Source of the DNA: Coemansia sp. RSA 487 | Taxonomy: Eukaryota; Kickxellomycota; Kickxellomycetes; Kickxellales; Kickxellaceae | Length of the DNA stretch: 64,000 nucleotides | Direction of reading: 5' to 3' | NCBI GenBank assembly: GCA_027577595.1 | Contig: JANBRJ010000003.1 | Location: 310,001-374,000 of the forward strand | In this document: positions 39,412-51,378 of the stretch, piece after piece | Position numbering within the stretch: the stretch's first letter is position 1 | Layout of the letters: the number at the start of each line of letters is the position of its first letter | The notes under the pieces: generated by a model | Told to the model about the DNA's origin: nothing | Databases searched by the model: none | The model's input: only the letters and a program-made list of their open reading frames with translations | Made by a program: the position numbers and the translations under genes

Positions 39412-41311
39412 ATGCGCGAGATCATTCACATCCAGACTGGCCAGTGTGGTAACCAGATTGGTACCAAGTTCTGGGAGACCATTGCCAGCGAGCACTCAAT
39501 CAATCTGAATGGAGTCTGGGAAGGCACCGAGTCCAAGAAGGAGACCCAGCTTGACCGTATCGATGTTTACTTCAACCAGGCATCCAACAACCGCTATGTG
39601 CCGCGTGCTGTGGTTGTCGATCTGGAGCCCGGAACCATCGATCACATCCGCCAGGAAAAGTTCAGGGACTTCTTCCGCCCCGACAACTTTGTCCACGGCC
39701 AGAACGGCGCCGGCAACGTCTGGGCCAAGGGCCATTACACCGAGGGTGCTGAGCTCGTCGACTCTGTCCTCGATGTGGTGCGCAAGGAGGCCGAGAACTC
39801 GGACTCGCTCCAGGGCTTCCAGTTCACCCACTCGCTTGGTGGCGGCACCGGCTCCGGCCTGGGCACCCTCCTTCTCTCCAAGATCCGCGAGGAGTACCCC
39901 GACCGCATGATGAGCACTTTCTCTGTTGTCCCATCGCCAAAGGTAAGCAAACATCTCTTTTTCTTGCTAGCCAAGCCTAGCTTGTACAGAAGACGTCTGC
40001 CGAAAAAGTACTGGCTCCGTCCAAGCGCACATTGACATTAACATTAACATTAACATTAACACAAGCCACACAAGCGCGTTTGTTGTTGTTGTTGTTGGTG
40101 GTGGAGGATATGCTCTGCTTTTTTTCTTTGCCTTGCTTGTTTTGTTTTGTGCTTTTTTCGCAATGCTCTTCTGCTTTCCCCCTTCTCTCCTCCCCCTTCC
40201 TTCCCGTCCCCTTGTCCCCTTGCCTTTTTCTGATTTCTATGCATAGCAAAATGCAGAGCATCGACTAGCAGCGATTTGCTCCGTGTCTTGCCTTTGCTTT
40301 ATTGGCTGGCAACTCCCATTGGCTGGCGTGCAGGCCAGGCAGATTGATATTACGACGCTTATACTAAACTGGCTCTGGTGGCGATTTTGTTTGTGTTTTG
40401 TTTGTTTTTACGTTCTGCGGAAACTGCTGCCTGGCAACCGTGGTTTTGTGTAGGTCTCGGACACTGTTGTTGAGCCGTACAATGCCACGCTCTCGGTGCA
40501 CCAGCTAGTCGAGAACTCGGACATGGCGTTCTGCATTGACAACGAGGCGCTCTACGACATCTGCTTCAACACGCTCAAGAACACCAACCCTGCCTACGAC
40601 GACCTCAACGCACTTGTGTCGATGGTCATGTCGGGTGTCACCACCTCGCTGCGCTTCCCCGGCCAGCTCAACGCCGACCTGCGCAAGATGGCTGTCAACC
40701 TTGTGCCGTTCCCCCGCCTGCACTTCTTCATGGTCGGGTTTGCTCCTCTGGGAAACCCCAAGAGCGCAGCGTTCCGCAACGTCACGGTCTCGGACCTGAC
40801 TCAGCAGCTGTTCGACTCGAAGAACATGATGGCGGCCTCGGACCCCCGCCACGGCCGTTACCTGGCTGTTGCAGCCATCTTCCGTGGCAACGTCTCGACC
40901 AACGATGTCGAGGAGCAGATGCTCAACGTCCAGGCCAAGAACGCCAGCTACTTTGTCGAATGGATCCCCAACAACGCCAAGACTGCTGTCTGCGACATCG
41001 CGCCCCAGGGCCTCGACATGTCGGCCACCTTTATCGGAAACAACACATCGATTCAGGAGCTCTTCCGCCGCGTCAATGAGCAGTTCTCGGTCATGTTCCG
41101 CCGCAAGGCTTTCCTTCACTGGTACACAGACGAGGGCATGGACGAGATGGAGTTTACCGAGGCTGAGAGCAACATGAACGACCTCATCAACGAGTACCAG
41201 CAGTACCAGGAGGCCACTGCCGACGAGGAGATGGCCTACGACGGCGACGAGTACATGGGCGAGGGCGAATACGCAGAGGGCCCCATGGATGCTCAGTTCC
41301 AGGAGGAGTAA
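39412..41311 (+). CDS. TUB2: Beta-tubulin
   Basis: Two exons, 39412-39942 and 40454-41311, give 462 residues, about 15 more than most beta-tubulins. The junction is [24 protein letters not shown]. It begins with MREI, the co-translational autoregulation tetrapeptide of beta-tubulins, and contains the GTP signature GGGTGSG at 143-149. The tail is a long acidic stretch after EYQQYQEAT. Relative to yeast Tub2 numbering there is a +3 shift, caused by an insertion near residues 40-44 (TESKKETQ). At the position of Glu198 it has methionine (Met201, in [12 protein letters not shown]), and Thr199 is Ala, while Phe167 (here Phe170) and Phe200 (here Phe203) are kept. Beta-tubulin pairs with alpha-tubulin to form microtubules. 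Its intron carries microsatellites. The symbol follows yeast usage. Confidence 0.97.
39943..40453 (+). other. Beta-tubulin intron
   Basis: 511 bp with donor GTAAGC and acceptor TGTAG. It contains (ACATTA)4 at 40035-40058 and a TTG/GGT triplet run at 40079-40106. Removing it joins PSPK to VSDTVV exactly as in the protein family. Confidence 0.92.
40035..40058 (+). repeat. (ACATTA)4 microsatellite
   Basis: Four perfect hexamer copies inside the beta-tubulin intron. It is a plain short tandem repeat. Confidence 0.9.
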
Positions 41312-41904
41312 TTTTTGACCTTGCCCCCCCACTATAACTACCTTCTTGCAGTGTGAGCGAGCGCAGCGGGGCGGATGGCCTCTTTCAAGTGCTGCTTGTC
41401 CGATTGTGACTCCATTTGCTAAGATTGGTCTTTCTTTTATCTTCATTTCCACAATAATAAACCAGCAAGTAGCGGCTAATTACGTTTGTGGCACATGCGT
41501 ATGGGGGTTATAAAGGCATAAGGCGATGACGCTACATTCAAGCAGCAACAAGCCTCGCTAAAGGCCCTGCAGTTTATCCTTGACACGAGAGCACAAGGAT
41601 GTTGAGAAAACGCGTCAGTGACAGCTGGAAAATACGGGCCTTCGCCCAGTCCCCCCGCCACACACAAAACCCCCGCGTTGTTCTTTTTCATATATATATA
41701 TTTTCAGCCTGCGGCTCAAAAGAGTGCAAAATTTTCCTCCCTTGCCTTTCTGCTGATCATGTAAGAGGAGGCTTGTTTTTTTTTTTTCTCACCAACGCAA
41801 GTGAAGAGGTTTTGACGAAGCAGCCTGAGCAAAAGGAAACAATCTTTTTCTGACACAACATAAGCCTTGAGACACACGACTCGAAAAAATAACGTGGGTT
41901 AACT
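41312..41904. other. Intergenic region between beta-tubulin and the bromodomain gene
   Basis: 593 bp holding the tubulin 3' end and the promoter of the next gene. A TATATATATAT run lies at about 41691-41701. No other gene is recognised. Confidence 0.45.
41456..41461 (+). terminator. Candidate poly(A) signal of beta-tubulin
   Basis: AATAAA, 145 bp after the beta-tubulin stop codon, in an AT-rich context. It is a plausible position for a cleavage signal. Confidence 0.4.
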
Positions 41905-44900
41905 ATGTCTGCACACTGGGTCGCAGCAGCTGGTAAGTTTGCGGTACAAATGTGGTCGACAAAGCAATGGAATCTTTGTATTTTGTGTTGTTCTCTTTTG
42001 CCGCCTTCTCTGCGTTCTTCATTTGCAGCAAGATTAAGTGCTTCTTTGTGCTTTACTCCCGCTATACATCGCTGCATTTCTACTCTTGCTAATCTGTTGC
42101 TTCTCGATTGACACTGTGCATTGCCCGGAGATAGAGAACAGACACAAGCGGCCAAGGGACGACGAGCCGCTGGACATCGACGACGATTATGGATACTCCA
42201 GCGAAACCGTGGGGATGGGAAATCGCGAGCCGGCCACGCCAGCAAAGCAGATGCCCAAGATCAAGCTGTCGCTGAAGCTGGGGTCGCGCCGCAAACATAA
42301 GCACGCGGCGCCGCAGCAGTCGTTGCCACTGGCGACAACAACAGCGAACGAGACCATTAGATATGCCGACGGCTGCAGCTACAGCGATCGGTACTCGGAC
42401 GACGAGCCCGTGGATATTGGCGGCACGGACGATTATAACGTCAGCAGCGGCAGGCAGAACCACGAAGTGCCTGTAGAGCGCAGGCCAAGTTACGCAAGCG
42501 GCACACCACAGCTGCTAACGCAAGCGCAGTCGCCGAACAGGCAAGCGGAGGGCACAAGCGGAAGCAACACGCCACGAATAAGGCTGAAGTTTTCGTTAAA
42601 CAATGCATCACGGCCAGCTCGCAGCGAAGAGCCAGCACGCATGGCTGCTGGCCATCACAAGCAGCACAAGCCTTTGGCACCGCCCAAACCACCGCAGCTC
42701 CAGATCCACAATGCATGGTACGACGACTATGCAACCAGCCACCAGCCGTCACCGCTGACAACCGGATTCAGTAGCGTTGCGCCAGGGAGCCCTTCAGAGA
42801 GCATCGCTTCGAATGCTTCGTCAGCCTACAATCCGCCGCGCTTTTCTGGGAAGGTAGAGATGATGCATGCTGGACAGACCACATACTCGCCATCGAGGGC
42901 CAGCGACGCCGACAGCGACGACAACCGCCCCGACTACCACACCAGCGACGCCGACGGCAACACATACGACGAGCGTGCGCTGCTAAGCGCCGGCACAGGT
43001 CATGCACGGAGAGGCGGCGCAGCTCCCCGGCGTCGCGGCCGCCCTCCTCTGCGCGGCAGACGGAGCTTCGGCAGCGCTCGGGTGGGTACGCGGCCACCAA
43101 CAACGCCGCGGCATCTGTCGGGGTCGTTGACAACGACAGTGTCGCTCAAAAGCTCGCTTGTGCGGCTGATAACGCGGATCAGAAAGCGCGACTCGTACGG
43201 GTTCTTTATGGAGCCGGTCAATACGAGCGTGATCACCGACTACCTCGGCGTCATCAAGCAGCCAATGGATCTCGGGACCATCCAGCGCAAGGTCGAAAGC
43301 GGTGCGTACGCAGGGATCGGCGAGTTCCGGCAGGATGTGATGCTTGTGTGCGAGAACGCGCGCAAGTACAACGGCGTTGGCTCGATCTACGCAAGGTCGG
43401 CGGATCACGTGCAGGACTACGCCACGGCTGCAATTGACCGCGAGACCGCCAAGCTCGAGCGCGTGGGCAAGGCGACGATACCTATGCGCAGCAGCAGCAC
43501 CCGCCACGACTCAGACTCGCTCTACGGGTCGCCACACTCGCATGCACAGTCTCGCGTGGCGTCGCGCTCGCACTCGCCGTCGGGATCTGTTTCGCCGCAC
43601 CACGACAGCGCGGCAGACGAGCATAGCGACTCGCGTATGGGAGGCGAGGGCCGCCGGAGCTCGCGCCTTAGGTGGCGCGGCACGTCAGAGTCACGGCAAC
43701 AGCAACAACAGCAGCAGCATCAGCAGCAGCAGCCCCTGGTCGACGCGACGCCAGCAAGCATTGTTGACAACTTTAAATGGTCGGGAACAAGAAAGAAATC
43801 AAAGCGCGCGTCAGCTGTGCCAAAGCGGATCACAGAGTCGCAAGTGAAAGTCGCGCTGCTTGCGGATGGCAGCATCGATCCAGCAGGCTTTGAGGAGGAC
43901 GTTGCACAGGTTCCGTTTGACAACGGCCATGTCAGCGCGCCGCTTGTCATCAGCACAGCCAGCTCTGCAAATGCGACGTTTGCACATGGCCGGTACTTTG
44001 CGCCGGCGGCGTTTGGCGACTATGGCCCGGCAATATCGCTGGGAAGGGGCGCTGTGGGTGGCAGCGGTACCGACGAGCTCGGCGGCGACATGCAGACTGT
44101 GCACGGCGACGCGCTGGGGCTGGCGTACTGGAGCAGCATGAGCAGCTTCATCGATGGCGCTGGCAGCGAGGTCGTGCAGTATGCGTCGACTGTCATGGAC
44201 CACCTGACAAGCGGCGGATATGCTGTTGCGTCTAGGACGCTGGAATTCCTGGCTGCGCGCAGCGCTGGTGCTGAAGAGAGGAGCACTGACGCTGCGACCG
44301 ATTGGCAGATAGGAAGCATCGATCTTCCCGAATTTACTGGATGGCTGGACACGAAGCACAGGCGCGACCAGATATACACTCAGCGAATCAATGCACTGGC
44401 GAAGCAACTGTCGCTTCACGATATCTCCGCCAAATGCGCGGCCGAACAGAACAGCTCGGCCCGCCCTGAGCGGATATCCGAGACACAGAAGCGGCAGATG
44501 TTTGCATACAACAACCAAAAGCTGAAAGAGCTGTACGAAAGTCAGCAGCAGCAAGGCGGATCGGGCGGTATTGATGCAGGCGAGCTAGAATCGTTAGAAG
44601 CAAGCATTTACACTCTTTCCGAGCAGATGTGCCTAGCTTTAACAAAGTCTAAACTTCCGACCGCCCAGATCCCTGCGCTGAGACGGCCTCCTGTACAGAC
44701 CCAGCAAGAGAGGCCATTGGCGTCTCCTGCTATGAAGCGCAAGCCTAGACCAGTTACAACAGCTTCTGCATCGGCAAGGACGCTCACTTCTGCTGGCACT
44801 GGAACTGGCGCATCTATACCGCCACCACTACCACGGGCGGTTCCAGGGAACAGCTCGCTGGTCCCACCGCGGCAGAACCGAACCGTCTCGACACCGTCGC

Positions 44901-44989
44901 TGCCAATGCTTCACTCGGCGTCCCTGGCATCCACTGTCCAGTCGGATCTGATAAACGATCTGGCTGTGCGGAACAATGATTCCGACTGA
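41905..44989 (+). CDS. BRD7/BRD9-like bromodomain protein
   Basis: Exon 1 is 41905-41932 (MSAHWVAAA; donor GTAAGT). Exon 2 most likely starts at 42135, where the frame joins as AAA|ENRHKRPRD; that acceptor is inferred from phase only. The product is about 960 residues. A disordered N-terminus with an IKLSLKLGSRRKHKH basic motif and a second copy of it (PRIRLKFSLNN) precedes one bromodomain near residues 350-440: LVRLITRIRKRDSYGFFMEPVNT, then IKQPMDLGTIQRKV, then CENARKYNGVGSIY with the acetyl-lysine-binding Asn in KYN. The C-terminal half has a polyQ tract and long helices, like BRD7/BRD9 (ncBAF/PBAF SWI/SNF subunits). The assignment to SWI/SNF is by resemblance of the bromodomain and may be wrong; other single-bromodomain fungal proteins exist. 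Confidence 0.75.
41933..42134 (+). other. Intron after a 28-nt first exon of the bromodomain gene
   Basis: 202 bp, donor GTAAGT, acceptor GATAG. The acceptor is chosen for reading-frame continuity; neighbouring AGs break the frame. An alternative acceptor further upstream cannot be excluded, because the frame is open back to 42038. Confidence 0.5.
43697..43732 (+). repeat. CAR-codon polyglutamine run
   Basis: CAA/CAG codons encode seven Gln, one His and four Gln inside the bromodomain protein. It is a low-complexity run likely variable in length between strains. Confidence 0.9.
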
Positions 44990-45069
44990 GCTGGTGCCTG
45001 AACGTATTCATTACTCGGCACCACCACCTGTTTCGTGACATTTGTCAGTTCCGTATTTCTATCCTTGAC

Positions 45070-45075
45070 AATAAA
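45070..45075 (+). terminator. Candidate poly(A) signal of the bromodomain gene
   Basis: AATAAA 80 bp after the stop codon, within the 183-bp gap to the convergent RhoGEF gene. Confidence 0.45.
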
Positions 45076-45172
45076 GCTTTTTATATATTCAAATACATGA
45101 GGCTAGCTCAGGGCTTTTTCATCCCAGTTCTAAAGATACTGTTTCTTGTTAAAGAAGCCAATGCTCCAAGCT

Positions 45173-48100
45173 CTAGCATCCTTCGGATACCGAACAAGAC
45201 ACAGAGGCGGCGTCGTTCCGAACACTGCCGCCGCGTTGCTGCTGCTCGGCCATCTCGTACGAATCATCTTCTGCCGAGCACGCAGCACACGATCTGCACA
45301 CCTCATCGTCGGGAGTGTTCTCGTAGCCACTTGGGATGTACATAGACAGGACGCGCGCAAACCTTGGGGCCGCTGCTATACCTGGCTTTATGTTGGTGTC
45401 GACAAGCATCGCCCTCTCTTTTCTCGAGAGTCCTTTGCCGCTGCGGCTGACAAGACAGCATGAGCACACGAGCGAAAGACAGCTGGAGCACTGGTGCTGC
45501 TGTGAGCCCTGGATCGTAAAATCGCTGTGGCAGAGTGAACAAAGCGTGGGGTTTGCCGCCGGTTTGTCGCTCTTTGCAGAATCAGTCCTGGTATTGAAGC
45601 TGCTGCTGCGCGTGCGCGCGCGGATGGCTTCGGCCAGAACCAGCGACAGCTTGGGCGGCGCAAGCGGGCTGACCAGAGATGGCTGCGAGTTGGTCGCAGC
45701 TGGAGATGTGTTTTCGTAAAGTGCAAGAATTGAGCTATAGCTGCCGTTGGCGCCATTACAGCGCCTGACGCCACCCTTGTCGCTACCACTTGATGCGGCT
45801 GCGTCCTGTCCAGATTTGTGGGCCATTGCAGACGGCTCCACAGATTCCAGTGCTTCGTCTCCTGAAAATAGAGGTGGGCGGCGTGTACGCGAGCGGCCAA
45901 AGCGCATCGACGAGTCCGAGACAATGGTGGAGCACGACGATGACACAAGCGACGCGCGGTTGTGTGCCATGGTGGAGCCGGGCGAGCTAGGATCCGCTGG
46001 CTGCATTGTCGGCGACGTATCGTAGAGCAGCGTCGACCGCGCAGATACCTGCAGAGAATCCCACTCAGGGATACTCCCTGTTGATGCATACTTGGAGGCG
46101 CAGTGGGCGGTAGTATTGGCAGCAACCGAGGTCCGCGCTGGCCTGGGTATGCTGCTTGGCATAGGCGACGGCTGCAGCAACAGCATGCTCGAGCGGCTTG
46201 TCTCGGCTATGCTATCGCTAGCTGAAGGCGTGGGCGATCTGGGCGACTGCGTGAAGGAGCTGCTGGACACAGCGTCTGGTTCATGGTACGCCTGAACATC
46301 GCCAACATCGTCAGAGGCCGCGGGTGGCGGGAGTGACTGGGCAGACTGCGGTTCAGACGCTTTGCTGTCGCAGACAACCTGTGCGATGGTTGGCAATGGG
46401 TAGCACTCGACAAGATCGGCGTCGGCGGGGGCTCTGGAGGCATTGTTGTCCAGGTCGCGCTCGTCTACGCTGCTGTTTCGCGGCCGGCCCATGGTCCATG
46501 GTATCGATGGGCGCGTGTCAGCTGGCAGAGCCCTTAGACTCCCAGAGCCCATGGTGAGCGCAGAGAGGCTCTGAATGAGCGAGCCGGGGTCAAGGCTGTG
46601 GCGGGACCGCGACAGGAGTCGGTGGATGGTGCCGGGAGGAGACTCGAGCGCCTCGCGACCAAACAGACGGGCAATGCATTGGTCACACCCGCGGCCCTCC
46701 TTGGCCTCGGTCGACGAGCGGCCGACGAACACAATGTTCTTGCGCGAGCATGCGTTGCAGACGATCTTTCCGCAGGCGCGGCAGTGGTGCCTGCGCAGGA
46801 ACAAGGTGAATCCACGAAAGCAGATGTAGCAATGGCCGGCGCTCTCGTCGGGGTCCCACACAGGTGCGTCAAAGTTCTCGGCAACGCGCGGGAAGTGCAT
46901 CATTGTGCTACGGCGCGTGCGGGCGATGCGGCGCCTCAGCGAGTTGTCCATCTGCAGTGTCTCGCGTGCAGCTCTGCGCTCGGTAATGGCAACTGCCAGC
47001 GCACGCATCCACGCAGCCTTGTCGGCGCGGCTGGCAGCGTAGACGATGAAGGACTTCTCGCGGCTGATGACGGTGAACTGGTTGCGGCAGTCGTGTGTGT
47101 CTGGCACATCCATGACCTTACAGTCCTCCAGCGGCACCTTGCGGTGGCCCGACTGCTCGTCCATCAGCGGCGCCGGTCCGTTAGAGTACAGAAGGACGTC
47201 GCTGAATAGGTAGAAGCTGCGCTGCTGGTGGCTCTTGCGACATATCTTTGTAAGCGATCCGATCTTGATCAGCCGCCTACCTGGGACCAGAAGCGACTCC
47301 TTGAGCCCTAGCGTCCGCTGGATATCGACAATGCTGAGCGCCATCTCGTGCTCCTGGATGTTCTCGTTGACAAACGCCGCTACTTCCTCAATCAGCCGTA
47401 GCGCGTCACCGATGCTCTGGTGGTCGATGTGCTCAGGAGACGTATGGTTCAGCAGATCCTCGAGCAGCAGCTTGTATCGCGGGATCCGCTGCACAGGTAG
47501 CAACAGGTAGCTCTGGAACGAGAGGCTTTTGCACTCGGGGCTGGAGCTGGCCTCGTGGATGAAGCGCGCAAAGTCGTGGTTCTCGCTCAGCCATCGACTG
47601 ATGTCAGCGAGCGCGCTGCGAAAGTTGCGCAGGTACAGTGAATACATTTTGAGGAATGGCGCAATTCTCAGGAATATGTCGCCGATGCGGCCGGTGGCCG
47701 GATCCCAGGGTGGATCTGCGTGTGTGCCGAGGCGGGCTTCCAGCTGGGCCAGCAGCTCTTTGCTGAGCATAATGATATCGGGGAAGTTTGCAAACAGCTG
47801 ACGCACCTCTTTGCGCGACAGGACGGGTGCTTGCTGTTGCGCCGACGCAAGCAATGGGCCGATAAAGAGCTACAGAAACAAGAGACAAGCAAACAAAACA
47901 CGTCCCTCCCCAAATGCCAGAAAGTGAAAAAGGCGGGGGGAGAGGGGGTAAATAGTAGTAAACAAATGTTTTGCAGTTTTCTCCCTGGTTGCTACCATGT
48001 AGTAGTGGCTCCTTCTTGCTATTGAAGCAGCTCAGCTGCCAGAGAACAGAGCATGTGCGCCTAGGCTGGCAGGAAATGAGCTTGCTCGTGCTCGCTGACT

Positions 48101-48217
48101 TACCTTTTCAATCAGGCCGAGGCCGTCGACATATGTCCTTTCGGTCTCGAGAATCTCGTCAGCAATCTTCATGCGCCGCGCTAAAATGCGCTGCACCCTC
48201 AGCCTGTTGCTGGCCAT
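45173..48217 (-). CDS. FGD-like RhoGEF: DH-PH-FYVE plus second zinc cluster
   Basis: Exon 1 (48217-48104) encodes MASNRLRVQRILARRMKIADEILETERTYVDGLGLIEK. A 234-bp intron (donor GTAAGT, acceptor TGTAG) follows, and exon 2 is 47869-45173. The product is 936 residues. The DH domain (about 17-210) has ILETERTYV and LLLPVQRIPRYKLLLEDLLNHT, the classical DH signature. The PH domain (about 233-337) follows with DVPDTHDCRNQFTVIS. The FYVE domain (about 384-436) has RRHHCRACGKIVC and a closing CDQC. A long disordered Ser/Pro region ends in a second cysteine-rich region (CSLCHSDF...CSSCLSLVCSCC...VCRSC), like an additional FYVE-type finger. The protein should activate a Rho GTPase (probably Cdc42) at PI3P-containing membranes, as FGD proteins do. 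Confidence 0.87.
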
Positions 48218-49393
48218 GGCGCGTTGGTGCGTTCAATGAGTGGATGCGGTATTATGTGTGGCTATCGGAGAAGGCCGGTGGGGTCGATGTCTATCTACAG
48301 GGCGGGAGTTGGACTGGCGAGCTGAGTTTGAATATGGTGTGTCTATGCGAGTGGCTTGCAGAAGCTGGGTGCCAGAAGGTGACGGGCAGGAAATAAGTGC
48401 GTGCGGTGGAATGATGCTTAGTCTATAACAGAGGATGCGTGAGGAGCAGGCACGCGCGAGTGCCCGAAATGAAGCGTAAAACGATACGAAGGAAATAGTA
48501 CAACAATTAAAACGGCTGCCGGAAGAAAAGAAAAGAAGGACCAGAGGGCTTTACTCCGTCGGATGTGTCAACACAAAGAGCAGCATGCACGGTGCCAGGA
48601 TGAGAATAACAAATGAAGGCAGCAAGCCTAGCCCGCTTTCTGTTTTTTTTTGAACTACACACTGTATTACCATGTTTCACGCTGTATTATCATGTTTCAC
48701 GCTGTGTAAGCCCCCCTCTCTAGCTTGAGTCTCACAGGCACACAAAACTCTATTTTTCTTTTTTTTCTTTACGCCCACGTCAGCGAGGCTCTCTTTCTCT
48801 TTCTCAAGCTATGTTTGGAAATGGACTGACCAGATGCTGCAGCACCCGCCGCATGCACAAGCGAAAGCCACACGCAGAAACGCAACACGATCTTCTGGTT
48901 TATGCTGCTGCAGCACGAGCTTTGCTGAGCATTGTTTGTGTAATGCTGGTCTTCAGTCACTGCTTTGAGAGACATGGAAACAAACCAAAAAGTTGTTACT
49001 TTTCTCTGGTCTCACTTCCCCCATTGTTTCTTCGCTTTCTCCCACTACTGCTAAGCAGCACTTTACGAGTTAATATTCCACTGGTCTACTCGCTACAAAA
49101 CAATTATCTGTGTGCCCCTTTTGTGGGCTGCCAACGCCAAAAGGAACCACGGACACCCTGTGGAGCGGAAGATAATGTAGTTTAGTTTGCTCAAGTATCA
49201 CCTTTGTGTGATTCGCAACAACATTTTGAATGTAGAGAATATACTCAGCTTTGCTAGCTTGGATTTCCGTGTTTGTATAACGACAAAGAAAGAAAGTCAA
49301 TAAAGCAAAGCTACCGAAAACAAAAAATGCGTGGAGCGCTTCTAACGCAACCAAATGAAACTCAGTAACAATAAGCCCCCGCTTATACACTTT
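48218..49393. other. Intergenic region between the RhoGEF and RPL30
   Basis: 1.2 kb, upstream of the RhoGEF and downstream of RPL30. It holds a short direct repeat of about 20 bases at 48669-48705 (CCATGTTTCACGCTGT and a second copy CATGTTTCACGCTGT) and T-rich tracts. I see no further gene. Confidence 0.5.
48671..48705 (+). repeat. Short direct repeat
   Basis: The sequence ATGTTTCACGCTGT occurs twice in tandem, each preceded by TATTA(C/T)C/TATTATC. It is a small tandem duplication with no known role. Confidence 0.7.
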
Positions 49394-50508
49394 TTACTTG
49401 TCGGTCTTGAGGATGTCAGAGTCACCGGCATCAATGACGGACAGGGTGCCGACGCGGAAGAGCTTACCACAGGCGGTGCCAAGGTCAATGTTATCTACAG
49501 AGTCATTGGGTAATACAGAACAATAAATGGGGAGAGGGAGCTCATAATTAGTACGCAGTCATTTGAATATTTGTTTGTGCCAGATTTGGGTTCAGGATAT
49601 TGGTCTCATGCTTGTTGATACTTACTGCCGCTGAAGTGGTGAACGCTGGTCTTGGCGAGCATGGCGTAGTACTCGATCTCGGACTTGCGAAGAGGAGGAG
49701 TGTTCTTCGAGATCATGATCAGCTTGGCCTTGCCAGAACGGAGGTTCTTCAGGGTGGACTTGTAACCAAGGCTGGCCTTGCCGCTCTTCATAACGAGAGC
49801 AAGACGCGCGTTGATGGACTCGCCAGATGACTACACATTAAAAAAAACAATGAACATGGAGAGATAAATGTTGCACATGTTAGTAAAAAGATATTCATTA
49901 TGTTTGGGATGCTGGATCAAGATGTGCCAAGTAAAAATGGCCGTCAGTAACAGCATGTAAAGAGAGAGGTGGGATGCACAAGAAGCACATCAGCAAAAGA
50001 CACGAGACACGTCTTGCAATCGCGGGTAGATTAAAGAAATACTCTGTCATATATGCTCAAGAGCAATGCAAACCAGCATTCCTTCTTTCATACCGAGCTT
50101 TAAGTGTTTAGGACCATAAAGGCAGGTGAAGCCCCATTCTTTCCAGTCCCAACTTCCTCAAAACATGTATCTACACAGTATGCAATCGCATGTGACTGGA
50201 TCACTGAACATGGCACTGTGTCAGCAATCAAACATACGAGCGCCTGCAAGGAAAGAGACGGCAAGCGAAATTGCTGCCACCAGAATCAGCAGGTCGAATC
50301 GAGTGGGCCACTTATAAATCAATGTGTGTTGGTGACAATAGCCAGAACTTTGGGCCGTTTCTGCGAAATCAAACTCCATTCGTCTTGCTGCTGTTGCAAA
50401 ATCGGCCTCCTTTTCCTTCTCTTCCAAGACGAGCTGTTCCGCTAAGCAGGAAATTGAAAGGCACAATTACCCAGGGGGGACACTTACGGTCTTCTTCGAG
50501 GGTGCCAT
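49394..50508 (-). CDS. RPL30: Large-subunit ribosomal protein eL30
   Basis: Three exons: 50508-50488 (MAPSKKT), 49830-49626 and 49494-49394. They give 108 residues, the usual size. The introns are 657 bp (donor GTAAGT, acceptor TGTAG) and 131 bp (donor GTAAGT, acceptor TGTAG). The second junction reads [27 protein letters not shown], exactly the family sequence. Recognition blocks are [23 protein letters not shown] and [15 protein letters not shown]. eL30 sits in the 60S subunit and contacts 28S rRNA at the subunit interface. In yeast, L30 binds its own pre-mRNA to block splicing; whether this gene has such a structure cannot be judged by eye. The large first intron holds no recognisable box C/D or H/ACA snoRNA. 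Confidence 0.97.
49831..50487 (-). other. First intron of RPL30
   Basis: 657 bp, unusually long for this window and lying after a 21-nt coding exon. Large first introns in ribosomal-protein genes often hold snoRNAs; I saw no convincing RTGATGA/CTGA pair on the minus strand. Confidence 0.9.
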
Positions 50509-51378
50509 TGCTCCTTTTTATAAAGTGATAAATTTAAATTCTCTACGGCTGATGATTGTAAACAGAGGAAAAGGAGGTGTCTCTTCAACTCTCTGTCTGT
50601 TGCTTTGTTAAGTATGATTGCTTTTTTCTTTCCTTCTTGCTGGGGCGGCTCATATAACGCTGAAAAATTAGCAGCAATGAAAATTTTCACCCACTCTTCT
50701 TGAAGCAATGAAAGGGGGGGTCTTTTTCTGCGAGCTGCTTTGCCTTTTTTTTGCAAGCTTGCTTGGATCGGCTCACAGTGCTGAAAACGAATCAAAAAAA
50801 TTTTGTAGGAGCAATCCGAGCGACTCGCCGAACCGAACCAATCGAGCCAATCAAACCACCCACCCACCAGCTTGCACGTGATAATTAGTTTCTGCACATG
50901 ACTTATCTGCAATTGGCTGCTGAAATCGCTTTCAGCTGAATAACGCGTGCTGTTTTTTTTGGCTGAGGGAAGGAAGACTAGGCCGAGGAAGGAAGAGGGC
51001 AGCATGCGTTTAGGTCTCCGCCTTGTCCACACACAACTCACCTGTTTCTTCCCCCTTTTTTCTCTACTCTGTCACTTTATTTTTTTTCCTTGTACTGAAA
51101 CACATTTTGGCTTTTTCAATTCTGGGCTCGCAGCAACTGCCTGATTCTGCCACAGTGCTCACTTGTTTCTCTACGCTGTTCCACCGGATACCGAGACTTG
51201 TATAAATAACAGAACAACTAACTGCTGTGCCTATCTTCGCGCGCTATCGCTCATATAGCGAACACGTCTGTCGATAAAGCAAGCACCCTACCGTGCACTT
51301 TCCTTACATTTATTTCCGCAAATATTTAAAGGAGCAAGATAACACACACTCGCTCGCTCAAGTTCTTTACTACTAGCA
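50509..51378. promoter_or_regulatory. Divergent promoter region, RPL30 / LEDGF-like gene
   Basis: 870 bp between two divergent starts. It contains short A/T-rich tracts and a C/T-rich block (about 51036-51090). Ribosomal-protein promoters in fungi carry Rap1/Fhl1/Tbf1-type sites; none can be named here. Confidence 0.4.

Noticed and set aside
50104-50445. 113-codon plus-strand frame inside the RPL30 intron
   Set aside because: Cys/Ser/Thr-rich translation without motifs, lying antisense in a well-defined intron.
49831-50487. Possible snoRNA in the long first RPL30 intron
   Set aside because: No convincing box C/box D pair with terminal stem or H/ACA fold was seen on the minus strand.
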